This document shows, in pieces, positions 17,513 to 26,645 of a stretch of DNA of 64,000 nt. The stretch's first letter is position 1; every line of letters begins with the position of its first letter. The notes below the pieces were generated by a model. That model made no database searches, was not told where the DNA came from, and saw only the letters and a list, made by a program, of their open reading frames with translations. A program made the translations under genes and the position numbers. The stretch is from Tichowtungia sp964398915 (GTDB lineage: Bacteria > Verrucomicrobiota > Kiritimatiellia > Kiritimatiellales > Tichowtungiaceae): NCBI GenBank assembly GCA_964398915.1, contig CAYNOR010000003.1, forward strand, positions 1 to 64,000, written 5' to 3'.

Positions 17513-17836
17513 AAACCGAAGGGTACCCGCCAATTTATTCAAATCAAGGTTGATGTAAGTTTAAATGCCGCACATCTTCACGTGAGGTGCACCGTTGAAC
17601 TGGGACGGATGCATCCGGATCGAGCAGTGCACGGGCACGGGCTGTTCATGATCGGCAACGCGGATTTAAAAGTGTCGCCGAACGGTTCATTGAGAAGATG
17701 GCGGCATGAAATCCGTTTATCCGGGAAAAATGCTGTATTTAAACCTGATCTGCCTGTCAAAAAACGGGCGGTGAAGTACAATAATAAGTTAGATTGGGCG
17801 TTATACAATAATGCGGGTTATATCCAGAGGGATGGT
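17513..17836. other. Divergent intergenic region
   Basis: These 324 bases separate the NAD(P)HX repair gene (minus) from the DUF1549/DUF1553 gene (plus) and should hold both promoters. The open frame runs through it in phase with the downstream gene, but the encoded residues look non-protein-like and a good start lies at 17837. A GAGGGATGGT ribosome-binding site abuts that start. No RNA gene or repeat was recognised here. Confidence 0.5.
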
Positions 17837-19390
17837 ATGAATCGGTTTCTCCAGATTGTTTTGTCGGTGGTTTTTTTTGTGCTGACATGCCGGGCAGAAC
17901 AGATTTCCGCCAAAAATCGTATCGATACACTGGTTTTTGCCAAACAAATAGAGACCGGGTTTCCGCTTTCGGACCGGTGTGCTGATGCTGTTTTCATTCG
18001 CCGGGTCTATCTTGACGTAATTGGAACGTTGCCGACCGCCGATGAAGTCCGCCGGTTTCTCTCCAATAGAAGTCCGGACAAGCGTGCCGGGTTAATTGAT
18101 GAGCTGCTTGAACGTCCTGAGTTTGCCGATTATCTGGCTCTTAAGTGGTGTGACCTGTTAAGGGTGAAATCGGAGTTTCCAAGTAATCTGTGGCCGAATG
18201 CTGTGCAGGCCTATAGATATTGGATCCTTAATGCTTTTCGTAACAACATGCCGTACGACCAGTTTGCCCGTGCTTTGCTGACGACCAGCGGAAGCAACTT
18301 CCGGGATGCGCCGTCTAATTTTTACCGGCCGTTTCAGGAACGCACTCCCCGTAAGATTTTTGACACGGTGGCGCTGGTTTTTATGGGCGTACGCCTTGAT
18401 AACTCAGGCTGGAGCGAAGATCAGAAGCTGGGGATGGATGCTTTTTTTGCAACGGTGGCGTATAAAAAAACCGCCGAATGGAAGGAAGAGGTTGTGTATT
18501 TTGATCCGGACAAACAACTGCTCCATCCTGCAACCGGAGCGCCTGTTCTGCCGACTCCATTGGGGGGAAGTCCGCTGAATCTGGAGAAACATGCCGATCC
18601 GCGCCTCGCCTTTGCAGATTGGCTGACCGCCCCTGAAAACCCGTGGTTCGCAAAGTCAATTGTCAACCGCATCTGGTTTTGGCTGATGGGGAGAGGCCTT
18701 ATCCATGAGGTGGATGACATCCGCCCGGATGGTAAGCCATGGAGTCCTGAACTGCTGGCCTATCTTGAAAAAGCATTGGTCGATAACAAGTACGATCTTA
18801 AACACATCTACCGTCTGATTCTTAATTCTTCAGCCTATCATCTTTCCTCTTTACCAACTCCTGGAAACGCAGACGATGAGACCGGATTCTCTCATTATCG
18901 TGCACGGCGACTTGATGCCGAGGTGTTGATTGATGCGATTTGTCAGGTTACCGGCATCGGTGAAGAGTACACCAGTGCCATTCCTGAGCCGTTTACATTT
19001 ATTCCTGCCAGCGAGCGAACCATTGCGCTGGCAGACGGTAGCATCAAATCGTCATTTCTTGAAATGTTCGGAAGGCCCGGCCGGGATAATTCCCTGGAGT
19101 CGGATCGCAACAATAACCCTTCTGTGTTTCAGACGTTGCATTTGCTGAATTCTTCCCATATCCGGAACAAAGTGATGAATGGGCCGAAACTGCGCAAAAT
19201 AATGACAGCCTGCCCCGGCAGTCGGGAACGTGTTAACCAGCTGTATATCGAAATTCTGTCCCGAATCCCGACTCCGGAGGAGCAGAAAATCGCGATCGAC
19301 TATATTTCGTCGTCTGAGGGGACTGACAATGGTTTTTATGATCTGGCGTGGGCTTTAATCAATACCAGTGAGTTTATCCTTAAACATTAG
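17837..19390 (+). CDS. DUF1549/DUF1553 surface-module protein without haem domain
   Basis: A 517-residue secreted protein: signal peptide (about 1-22), a DUF1549 domain (about 30-200, with FIRRVYLDVIGTLPTADEVRRFL), then a DUF1553 domain (about 245-515, with AFADWLTAPENPWFAKSIVNR and RILNSS-type helices). These PVC proteins usually carry a cytochrome c-like domain with CxxCH; none is present here, and the protein is shorter than most relatives. Function in the family is unknown. It leads an operon with the DUF1501 gene 17 bases downstream. The start at 17837 has a good ribosome-binding site. Confidence 0.88.
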   Translation: MNRFLQIVLSVVFFVLTCRAEQISAKNRIDTLVFAKQIETGFPLSDRCADAVFIRRVYLDVIGTLPTADEVRRFLSNRSPDKRAGLIDELLERPEFADYLALKWCDLLRVKSEFPSNLWPNAVQAYRYWILNAFRNNMPYDQFARALLTTSGSNFRDAPSNFYRPFQERTPRKIFDTVALVFMGVRLDNSGWSEDQKLGMDAFFATVAYKKTAEWKEEVVYFDPDKQLLHPATGAPVLPTPLGGSPLNLEKHADPRLAFADWLTAPENPWFAKSIVNRIWFWLMGRGLIHEVDDIRPDGKPWSPELLAYLEKALVDNKYDLKHIYRLILNSSAYHLSSLPTPGNADDETGFSHYRARRLDAEVLIDAICQVTGIGEEYTSAIPEPFTFIPASERTIALADGSIKSSFLEMFGRPGRDNSLESDRNNNPSVFQTLHLLNSSHIRNKVMNGPKLRKIMTACPGSRERVNQLYIEILSRIPTPEEQKIAIDYISSSEGTDNGFYDLAWALINTSEFILKH

Positions 19391-19407
19391 TCAAAAGAGG
19401 AATACCG

Positions 19408-20757
19408 ATGAATGCTAAAACAGTTCAATCCATGGCGATTACACGTCGCAATGCACTGCGACTGGGCATGTTCGGTGCCGCCGGACTGATGGTTCCGGAC
19501 TGGCTGGCTGCAAAAGCTGCCGAGGCGGTAAGTCCGCTTGCGGCCAAAGCCAAATCGATTATTCAGGTCTGGCTTTGGGGCGGTCCATGTCATCTGGATA
19601 CGTTTGATCCCAAGCCGGATGCCGGGTATGACTATTTTGGCAAATATGATAAGCCGATTGCCACCAACGTGGCTGGCATACGGATTGGTCAAGCCCTGCC
19701 GAAACTGGCAAAAATAGCGGACAAGTATTCACTGTTGCGGGGAATGACGCATGGTGATAATGGACATGAAACCGCTTCTTACAAGGTGCTGAGCGGAACG
19801 AAGCCGGCTGACGGAATCGTTAATCCTGCTGTGGGTGCGGTCATCAGTTATAAGAAGGGGTACAATGCAGGCTACACTGGACTGATTCCGCCTTATGTCG
19901 CGCTTACGAAACCGCAGGGGCGGTTTTCCGAGGCCGGCTTCCTCGGGGCAAAATATCAGCCGTTTGCAACCGGTGGTGATCCGGCGAAAACACCGTTTGT
20001 TGTAGAGGGGGTTGTTGCAGAAGGTATTAGTGATGAGCGTCAACAGAGACGCCGCGATTTACTTGGAAATCTCGACACGCTGGCCAGGGCTATGGAAGGC
20101 AGTCCGGTAATCGACCGGATGAATAAAAATCAGCGGGACGCCTATTCCTTGATTCTCGGTGAATCCAAAAATACATTTGACCTGACCAAGGAGCCGGAGG
20201 AGTTGCGCAAGGCGTATGGTATGAACACGCTGGGTCAATCCTGCCTGCAGGCGCGTAAGCTGGTAGAAGCCGGAGTGCCGTTTGTAACGGTCAATGCACA
20301 AGGTTGGGATACGCACAAGAAGCATTTTGAAATGATGACCAGAATGCTGCGGGAGCTGGATGACGGTCTTTCGACGCTCCTGCAGGATCTTTCGAACCGG
20401 GGGTTGTTAGACACAACGATTGTCTGGTGCGGCGGTGAATTCGGGCGTACTCCGAAGGTCGACTGGGAGGCTCCCTGGAATGGCGGAAGAAGTCACTATG
20501 GGAAAGCCTTTTCGCATTTGGTGGCGGGTGGCGGGTTTAAAGGCGGACAGGTCGTTGGTGCAACCAATGCGCGCGGCGAAGAAGTGGCCGAACGTCCGGT
20601 TTATCCTTGGGATTTAACGGCCAGTATTTACGAATTAATGGGTATTGACCCGAACAGTACTTTGCCAACTCCGGATGGTAAAACGGCCTTTATTTCGCCG
20701 TTGGCTGACAAGAATATCAAAATCGACAGCGGCGGCGTACTTCGGGAAGTCATGTAA
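19408..20757 (+). CDS. DUF1501 family protein with Tat-like signal
   Basis: A 449-residue protein whose N-terminus has a twin-arginine signal, TRRNALRLGMFGAAGLMV, so it is probably exported folded. The rest is a DUF1501 domain, related to alkaline phosphatase/sulfatase-like folds. Typical segments are WLWGGPCHLDTFDPKPD, GWDTHKKHFEMM, WCGGEFGRTPKV and GGRSHYGKAFSHLVAGGG. Paired DUF1549/1553 and DUF1501 genes are a hallmark of PVC genomes. AGAGGA precedes the ATG. The activity is not known. Confidence 0.92.
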   Translation: MNAKTVQSMAITRRNALRLGMFGAAGLMVPDWLAAKAAEAVSPLAAKAKSIIQVWLWGGPCHLDTFDPKPDAGYDYFGKYDKPIATNVAGIRIGQALPKLAKIADKYSLLRGMTHGDNGHETASYKVLSGTKPADGIVNPAVGAVISYKKGYNAGYTGLIPPYVALTKPQGRFSEAGFLGAKYQPFATGGDPAKTPFVVEGVVAEGISDERQQRRRDLLGNLDTLARAMEGSPVIDRMNKNQRDAYSLILGESKNTFDLTKEPEELRKAYGMNTLGQSCLQARKLVEAGVPFVTVNAQGWDTHKKHFEMMTRMLRELDDGLSTLLQDLSNRGLLDTTIVWCGGEFGRTPKVDWEAPWNGGRSHYGKAFSHLVAGGGFKGGQVVGATNARGEEVAERPVYPWDLTASIYELMGIDPNSTLPTPDGKTAFISPLADKNIKIDSGGVLREVM

Positions 20758-20766
20758 GAAAATGGA

Positions 20767-23046
20767 ATGATGATGGATTTGAAAATGAAAAAAAAATCGT
20801 TACTGACCGTTCTGTTTTTGACCTCGGCGCTGTCATGCGCAGCGGCGGTGATTCCGCATGTCGGATTTGTTTATCCGGCCGGAGCGATGTCCGGAACCAA
20901 ACTGACCGTTGTTATCGGTGGACAGCATCTTAGAGATTTTTCCGGCATCGATCTGTCGGGCGTTCCGGTTGAATTCAAACAGACCGATTATTTGCGCATT
21001 TATGACCGGCAGGAAGCGGGCGGTCTCCGCCGGCGCAAGGAAGTCCTTGAAGCCAAAATTGCAGAAGAACCCGGTGAATTGATCAAGAAACAGATACTGC
21101 GACAAATTGAACTGCTTGAACCCGAAATCGCCATGACAAAGGAAGTGATGATGGAGGATAAGATGAATCCTGCCATGGCGGCTAAAAAACAGTTTAATCC
21201 GCAGATCGCAGAGCGGGTTACTTTAGAAATCACCCTGCCTGAAAATATTTCCTTTGGCGATTATGAGCTGCGGGTGATTACAACCAACGGACTGTCCAAT
21301 CCGCTTATGTTCCAGATCGGGCAGTTACCGGAAGTTTCTGAGAAGGAGCCCAATAATGCCGTAACGGCACCCGAAAAACTGCCCGTCACCCCCTTACTGG
21401 TGAATGGACAGATTTTACCTGGCGATATCGACTGTTTTCGCTTTCGCGCCAGCAAAGGGCAGTCGCTGGTTTTTCAGGTCGCTGCCCGGTCGCTGGTTCC
21501 CTATTTGGCCGACGCGGTTCCCGGCTGGTTTCAGGCTGTATTGTCGCTGTATGATTCAAAAGGACGCGAGGTTGCCTACAACGACGACTACCTTTCAAAT
21601 CCTGATCCTGTACTGATTTATAATGTGCCGGATGACGGGGACTACATACTCTCTGTCAGAGACTCTATTTTTCGCGGTCGTGAGGATTTTGTTTACCGTA
21701 TTGCCATAGGTGAAATTCCTTTTATCGAGCGAATATTTCCTCTCGGAGGAACAGAGAACAGCGCGATGGAGATTAATCTTTACGGAGTTAATCTTCCCGG
21801 CAGGAAAATGGAGCTGAAGCCGGCGTGGAATTCACCCGACATGCAACCTGTCCGTGTCGAGAAAGACCGATTCCTTTCGAACAGCCGGATGCTCAGTGTG
21901 TCGCCCCTGCCTAATTGTTTTGAAAATGAGCCGAACAATTTGATTTCACAGGCTTTTGCCGTAACGAATGATGCTGTTTTTAACGGGACAATCGGAAAGC
22001 CAGGAGATCAGGACTGGTTCTGTTTTAAGGGAGTAAGAGGCGATGAAAAAATAATTAAAGTTTCCGCCCGGCGGCTCGGTTCGCCTCTTGATTCGCGTTT
22101 GACACTGCTTGACGCAGACCAAAAGGTGCTGGTTGTAAACGATGATACGGAAGACAAAAGCGATGGATTAAACACACATCATGCCGACTCACGAATTGAC
22201 TGCACACTGCCGGAAAGCGGGACCTACTTTGTGAGGTTAGACGACGCTCAAGGTAAAGGCGGCGACGAGTATGCCTATAGTTTGATGATCGGAGAGGAGC
22301 AGCCCGACTTTCAGCTGCGTGTCGTTCCGGCCAGTGTACGTGTTGCACGCGAAGGAACGGCCATCGTAACCGCTCATGTTATTCGCTATGGGGGGTTCAC
22401 CGGAAAGGTCGAACTTTCCGTTGTTGATGCCCCGCCCGGTATTAGTCTTCAGCGGGCTGTAATCCCCGAAGGGACTGATTCAGCTCAAGTCATCATTGCC
22501 GCTTCTCAACGGGCTTCGGATCAGATTCTCACGCTGGAGATCAAAGGGGTTGCCCGTTGCGGTGCGCGGACGGTGAGCCGCCGCGCTGTTCCGGCAGAAG
22601 ACATGATGCAGGCTTTCCTGTATCGCCATCTCGTAACAGCGCAGAAGTTGCTTGTTCAAGTTGCTGAGCCGGATCCGGTGAATGTTACACTGAAACTTCC
22701 TTCCGGCGGAGTCATACGTGCGCGGCCAGGCTCGGAGATCACGCTAAGTGCCCTGATCGATTCAAAGGGCGCGGTCGGGCCGTCTGGAGTAAAGCTTACG
22801 CTGTCTGAGCCGCCTGAATGGCTCACACTGGGAACCGAATCCATCGGATCAAAGGCCAGCAGTGTGGTGATCTTGAAGATCAGTCCGAATGCAGAGCCAG
22901 GGGATAAAGCAACGGTTATACTGAATGGCAGCGTACGGCGGATAAAATCAGCGAAAACCCCTGACTTTGATCCGGTAAACAAATTTGCAAATAGCAAGCC
23001 TATGGAATTCACCATTGACGCCGTTTCGATCGAAATCATTAATTGA
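20767..23046 (+). CDS. Secreted PPC-domain protein
   Basis: A 759-residue protein with a basic N-terminus and signal peptide ending near SALSCAAA. It begins with a TIG-like region (YPAGAMSGTKLTVVIGG). Two PPC (pre-peptidase C-terminal) domains follow, each announced by EPNN: about residues 195-315 and 390-510, with DIDCFRFRASKG and DQDWFCFKG. The remaining C-terminal part looks like immunoglobulin-like beta domains. PPC domains bind or target polymers on secreted proteins; no catalytic domain is visible. It follows the DUF1501 gene by 9 bases and completes the module. The first residues (MMMDLK) may be upstream of the true start at 20785. Confidence 0.87.
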   Translation: MMMDLKMKKKSLLTVLFLTSALSCAAAVIPHVGFVYPAGAMSGTKLTVVIGGQHLRDFSGIDLSGVPVEFKQTDYLRIYDRQEAGGLRRRKEVLEAKIAEEPGELIKKQILRQIELLEPEIAMTKEVMMEDKMNPAMAAKKQFNPQIAERVTLEITLPENISFGDYELRVITTNGLSNPLMFQIGQLPEVSEKEPNNAVTAPEKLPVTPLLVNGQILPGDIDCFRFRASKGQSLVFQVAARSLVPYLADAVPGWFQAVLSLYDSKGREVAYNDDYLSNPDPVLIYNVPDDGDYILSVRDSIFRGREDFVYRIAIGEIPFIERIFPLGGTENSAMEINLYGVNLPGRKMELKPAWNSPDMQPVRVEKDRFLSNSRMLSVSPLPNCFENEPNNLISQAFAVTNDAVFNGTIGKPGDQDWFCFKGVRGDEKIIKVSARRLGSPLDSRLTLLDADQKVLVVNDDTEDKSDGLNTHHADSRIDCTLPESGTYFVRLDDAQGKGGDEYAYSLMIGEEQPDFQLRVVPASVRVAREGTAIVTAHVIRYGGFTGKVELSVVDAPPGISLQRAVIPEGTDSAQVIIAASQRASDQILTLEIKGVARCGARTVSRRAVPAEDMMQAFLYRHLVTAQKLLVQVAEPDPVNVTLKLPSGGVIRARPGSEITLSALIDSKGAVGPSGVKLTLSEPPEWLTLGTESIGSKASSVVILKISPNAEPGDKATVILNGSVRRIKSAKTPDFDPVNKFANSKPMEFTIDAVSIEIIN

Positions 23047-23056
23047 AAGGATTCGT

Positions 23057-24142
23057 TTGACTGCACAAATCTCAAAAACCAATTATGCCGCCGATGTTGC
23101 CACGCTTACATTGCCGTCTCATGCCGAGCATTGTATTACCGTGCAGTCTGAACAGAACATGAACCGGGTGTTGTGCAGTGCCGCTAAAGAACGCGATGCC
23201 ACCATTCTCAGTCAGTTTGTTTTTGCCGGGCGTCAGCACTATCCCGAATTTATTGCCGATGCCGGTGATACCGCCTGGCCGGTTGTCTGGCTGCAGGGCG
23301 ATGCCTGTAAAGACGGCGGCATGTATTCCATGCAGGCTGTTGCTGTTTCGGGTATCAAGCCGCAACGGGTCAAACTCGATGGCCGCGATGTCGGCTTTAC
23401 CTACGAGGATGAGCATGCCCGCTATTGCCGTTTGCGCGGAATTCTTCCCGCCGACCTCAAAGCGTCGCGTGCCGTGCAAACCCATTCGGCCTTTCAGATC
23501 ATGGAAGCGGCGCTCGAAGAAAACGGTTTTCGTTTTACTGATACCGTTCGGACCTGGATTTATCTCGATCAGTTGCTCGACTGGTATGGAGATTTTAATC
23601 GTGTCCGCACAAAATTCTTCGAAGAAAAAGATATTTTCAGCCATATGGTGCCTGCCAGCACCGGTATCGGCGCAGCCAATCCCTTTGGCGCCGCTATTGT
23701 AATGGATGTTCTCGCCGTTCAACCAAAGACGGAGTGGCTCAAAATTAAAGCTATTGATTCGCCGCTTCAGAATCCGGCGCTCGATTACAAGAGTTCTTTC
23801 AGCCGTGCGGTCGAACTGGATTTCCCGACACATCGCAATCTGCTCATTTCCGGTACCGCCAGTATTGATCCGAACGGGAAAACCGTGCATCTGGACGATC
23901 CTGAAAGGCAGATCCGGCTGACGATGGAAGTGATTAAAGCCATTCTCGATTCCCGCAGCATGGACTGGAACGATCTCTTCCGCGGTATCGCTTACTTCAA
24001 AGATATGGACTATCTGCCCATCTATCGCCGTATTGCCGACGAGCTGGGAATTCCGCGCTTTCCGCTGGCTGTTTCGCATGCCGACGTCTGCCGTGACGAT
24101 CTGCTGTTCGAAATCGAAGTGGATGCCGTTAAAATTAAATAA
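23057..24142 (+). CDS. Tandem Rid/chorismatase-like protein
   Basis: A protein of about 361 residues. The second half (about 175-360) shows two segments of the YjgF/Rid superfamily pattern: ASTGIGAANPFGAAIVMDVLA and NLLISGTASIDPNGK. The overall size matches chorismatase-like proteins (FkbO type) with a divergent Rid-like fold in the first half. Rid proteins deaminate reactive enamines; chorismatases hydrolyse chorismate; which applies cannot be decided here. The start was set at TTG 23057 because AAAGGA lies five bases upstream, ten bases after the PPC gene stop. An earlier in-frame ATG lies inside the PPC gene. Confidence 0.72.
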   Translation: MTAQISKTNYAADVATLTLPSHAEHCITVQSEQNMNRVLCSAAKERDATILSQFVFAGRQHYPEFIADAGDTAWPVVWLQGDACKDGGMYSMQAVAVSGIKPQRVKLDGRDVGFTYEDEHARYCRLRGILPADLKASRAVQTHSAFQIMEAALEENGFRFTDTVRTWIYLDQLLDWYGDFNRVRTKFFEEKDIFSHMVPASTGIGAANPFGAAIVMDVLAVQPKTEWLKIKAIDSPLQNPALDYKSSFSRAVELDFPTHRNLLISGTASIDPNGKTVHLDDPERQIRLTMEVIKAILDSRSMDWNDLFRGIAYFKDMDYLPIYRRIADELGIPRFPLAVSHADVCRDDLLFEIEVDAVKIK

Positions 24143-24239
24143 GCCGGTGTGAGTTTCCGGGTTCTTCATTCGGGAAAAGTTTCCAATCCTCGGGAAAACA
24201 GGTACGGTGCGTCCCGCGTTAACCCTTGTGAGGATACGA

Positions 24240-25073
24240 ATGGCGGATATTGGAAAGATCAACCGGTTGCAGGTGTTGCGGTCAACGGACTTTGGACTGA
24301 TCCTTGACGGAGGCAGTCTGGGCGAAATTCTTTTGCCCAGCCGGTATGTTTCCAAGGACTGGCACCTCGACGATATCATCGAGGTTTTTCTGATGATCGA
24401 TTCCGAAGACCGGTTGACGGCTACGACGCTGAGACCTCTGGCAATGGTTGGCGAATTTGCCTGTCTGCGTGTGGCTTCCGCCACGCGCATCGGGGCCTTT
24501 CTCGACTGGGGGCTTCCGAAGGATCTGTTTGTGCCTTTCCGTGAACAGAAAGTGGAGATGCGCGAAGGGCAATCCTATGTCGTGCGCGTTTATCTCGACG
24601 AAACCAGCGGGCGTATCGCCGCCTCGGCTAAACTCGACAAGTTTCTCGATCGGTCTCCGGCAAAGTATAAAACCGGCGAAAAGGTTCAACTGCTGGTTTG
24701 TGACAAGACCGATCTGGGTTTTAAGGCCATCGTTAACGGCAGGCACTGGGGCATTCTTTTCTACAACGAAGTTTTCCAGCCCTTGGATCGCGGACAGCGC
24801 ATGGACGGCTTCATTAAACAGGTGCGTTCCGACGGTAAAGTTGATCTATGCCTCCAGAAACCCGGCTTTGAAAAAGTCACTGATCTTACGGATGTCATTT
24901 TAAATCACATCAAAGCGCAGGGCGGGTCTATGCCTGTCACTGGGAAAAGTCCTCCGGAAGATATCTATCGTTTATTCGGCGTCAGTAAAAAGACCTACAA
25001 ACAGGCCGTCGGCGCACTCTACAAAAAGAGACTGATCACCTTTGATGACAGCACAACCCGGCTGGCAAAATAG
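24240..25073 (+). CDS. CvfB/YitL-type S1 RNA-binding protein
   Basis: A 277-residue soluble protein of the CvfB family. It has several S1-like OB folds (residues about 1-60, 70-135, 145-210) with ASATRIGAFLDWGLPKDLFVPF and GFKAIVNGRHWGILFYNEVF. A C-terminal winged helix (about 215-275) has the DIYRLFGVSKKTYKQAVGALYK ending. CvfB affects virulence-factor expression in Staphylococcus through RNA binding. The ATG at 24240 follows GAGGATACGA. It appears to be a stand-alone gene. Confidence 0.9.
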   Translation: MADIGKINRLQVLRSTDFGLILDGGSLGEILLPSRYVSKDWHLDDIIEVFLMIDSEDRLTATTLRPLAMVGEFACLRVASATRIGAFLDWGLPKDLFVPFREQKVEMREGQSYVVRVYLDETSGRIAASAKLDKFLDRSPAKYKTGEKVQLLVCDKTDLGFKAIVNGRHWGILFYNEVFQPLDRGQRMDGFIKQVRSDGKVDLCLQKPGFEKVTDLTDVILNHIKAQGGSMPVTGKSPPEDIYRLFGVSKKTYKQAVGALYKKRLITFDDSTTRLAK

Positions 25074-25093
25074 CGAGGTGCATCATCCGCGCC

Positions 25094-25276
25094 CTATGGC
25101 AGGAGTTTGGCGTCTTTGATCAGCCTGCAGAATTCCTTTTTCGTGACCTGATGCACTTCGCCGTCTTTTGAAAACGGGTGTTCCAGCGTCTTGTATTTTA
25201 CGGCGAGCCGTTCGCATTCGACGATGCGGAAGAACTCTCCGTCTTTTTTCCATAACTGGCCTTGTTGTAATTTCAT
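25094..25276 (-). CDS. Small conserved-looking protein, unknown function
   Basis: A 60-residue soluble protein, MKLQQGQLWKKDGEFFRIVE followed by a KYKTLEHPFSKDGEVHQVTK segment and a short helical end. The pattern of alternating beta strands and charged turns looks like a real small protein. No family is recognised. It is convergent with the CvfB-like gene and its ATG is divergent from the SIS-domain gene. Confidence 0.55.
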   Translation of the reverse strand: MKLQQGQLWKKDGEFFRIVECERLAVKYKTLEHPFSKDGEVHQVTKKEFCRLIKDAKLLP

Positions 25277-25412
25277 GCCCTGTATTTAGCATTCCCGATG
25301 GCGTATAGCAAAATCAGAAAAGGTGTCGCCGGCTTTTCAGGGGAATCTCTGAAATCTGTTGTCTCTCGAAGCACAGTGAGGTAGTTTGACCCGCAGAAAT
25401 GCGGAGAACTGT

Positions 25413-26006
25413 ATGAAAGCCGAAAACTGTCTTAACGAGCTGATCACGCGTCATCCGGAGCTGGAAGACTGCCGAAGCTCCATCCTTGCCGCTGTGAAGG
25501 TGATTAAAGAAAGCCTGAGCAAGGGCGGAAAGCTTTTGATTTGCGGTAATGGCGGCAGCGGGGCTGACGCGGAACACTGGGCCGGCGAATTGCTCAAACG
25601 CTTTTGCACAGCGCGTCCGCTGGCGGCAGAGCTTCCGCCGGAACTGGCCGCAGAACTTGAAGGGGCTCTTCCGGCCATAGCGCTGACCTCGTTTCCGTCT
25701 TTTCAAAGTGCGTGGGCGAACGACCGTAATCCTGATTTTAATTTTGCCCAGCTCGTCAACGCACTGGGGCGGCGCGGTGATGTGCTGATCGGTTTAAGCA
25801 CCTCCGGCGGTGCCGGAAATGTCAACCATGCGGTGATGACAGCCAAGGCATTGGGTTTGAAAACCATCGGACTTACCGGGGCTAAGGGCGGTAAACTGGC
25901 TGCAGTAGCAGATGTCGTCGTTAAAGTTCCGGCGACCGAGACCTTCAAAGTGCAGGAGCTTCATCTGCCGGTTTATCACTGCATCTGTCTGATGCTGGAT
26001 GAATGA
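25413..26006 (+). CDS. gmhA: SIS-domain phosphoheptose isomerase-like protein
   Basis: A 197-residue SIS-domain protein. ICGNGGSGADAEHWAGEL is the sedoheptulose-7-phosphate isomerase signature, followed by LIGLSTSGGAGNVNHAV and the C-terminal QELHLPVYHCICLMLDE. GmhA makes D-glycero-D-manno-heptose 7-phosphate for LPS or S-layer heptose. The ATG at 25413 follows GGAGAACTGT. No other heptose gene is in the window, so DiaA-like SIS proteins remain an alternative. Confidence 0.85.
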   Translation: MKAENCLNELITRHPELEDCRSSILAAVKVIKESLSKGGKLLICGNGGSGADAEHWAGELLKRFCTARPLAAELPPELAAELEGALPAIALTSFPSFQSAWANDRNPDFNFAQLVNALGRRGDVLIGLSTSGGAGNVNHAVMTAKALGLKTIGLTGAKGGKLAAVADVVVKVPATETFKVQELHLPVYHCICLMLDE

Positions 26007-26038
26007 GAAGCACTATGGCCGGTGAAAAAAAGCGCCTG

Positions 26039-26500
26039 TCATTTTGAGCAGTACTTGATCTGCACGCCTTTTAGAAAGTTTCGTAGCATCTGGTCCTTGC
26101 ATTCGCGATAGTGTTTATGATCTGGACGCCGGGAGAAGGCGCTGAGTTCATGTTTGCTGACGGGCATGTCTGCCAGACTCATAATCTCCAGAACGTCTTC
26201 CGCCTTCAGATTTAATGCAATACGCAGCTTCATCAGGATGACATTGTTCGTCAGCGAATTTTCTGGGGCAGGTTGCGGCCCTTCTTTTTTGCCGCGCTTG
26301 TCAATAATCAGCCCGTTTAGAAACGCGGCCAGCCGGGCATCGTTACAGTCCTGACAGGAAGGATCGTCATCCCGTTTTAGCCAGCCGCCGACTTGATCCC
26401 AGGAGACCGGAGCGCCTGCCAAGTCAAACAAGGCCATCATTTGGGAATCCTTCAGATCGAAGGTATAACGGAGGCGGCGCAAAATATCGTTGTTTCTCAT
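26039..26500 (-). CDS. DUF1456 (YehS-like) protein
   Basis: A 153-residue protein with two tandem copies of the DUF1456 unit, MRNNDILRRLRYTFDLKD (residues 1-70) and NNVILMKLRIALNLKAEDV (about 80-150). Each unit ends in a segment about a YR.C.D..L..FL helix. The function of this widespread family is unknown. The ATG at 26500 gives the canonical N-terminus; upstream codons in frame come from the 8-base repeat and are excluded. Confidence 0.88.
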   Translation of the reverse strand: MRNNDILRRLRYTFDLKDSQMMALFDLAGAPVSWDQVGGWLKRDDDPSCQDCNDARLAAFLNGLIIDKRGKKEGPQPAPENSLTNNVILMKLRIALNLKAEDVLEIMSLADMPVSKHELSAFSRRPDHKHYRECKDQMLRNFLKGVQIKYCSK

Positions 26501-26510
26501 AAGGAGACCT

Positions 26511-26638
26511 GGATTGATGGATAGTTGGATTGATGGATTGATGGATTGATGGATTGAATGTTGCACTAATCATATCGCCTAAACAGCAAAAATCCATTTA
26601 TCCGTTGATCCAGCCATCCATTATTCCATCGTTCCCCG
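26511..26638. repeat. 8-base-period repeat pair with facing arms
   Basis: The left arm (26511-26558) reads GGATTGAT, GGATAGTT, GGATTGAT three times, then GGATTGAA. The right arm (26591-26638) reads ATCCATTT, ATCCGTTG, ATCCAGCC, ATCCATTA, TTCCATCG, TTCC.... The arms are complementary in kind, so they could fold into an imperfect hairpin between the pseudouridine synthase gene and the DUF1456 start. Confidence 0.65.
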
Positions 26639-26645
26639 GAGGTTT

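Noticed and set aside
17582..17836. An 85-codon N-terminal extension of the DUF1549/DUF1553 protein
   Set aside because: The extension would place the signal peptide internally; a good ribosome-binding site supports the start at 17837.
24121..24200. GTTTCC...GGGAAAAC before the CvfB-like gene considered as another TTTCCAA hairpin or a terminator
   Set aside because: The arms are too short and mismatched and there is no T-run.
23072..24490. A 472-codon frame antisense to the Rid-like gene
   Set aside because: Low-quality protein sequence opposite a gene with clear motifs; long antisense frames are common here because of G/C-rich codon ends.
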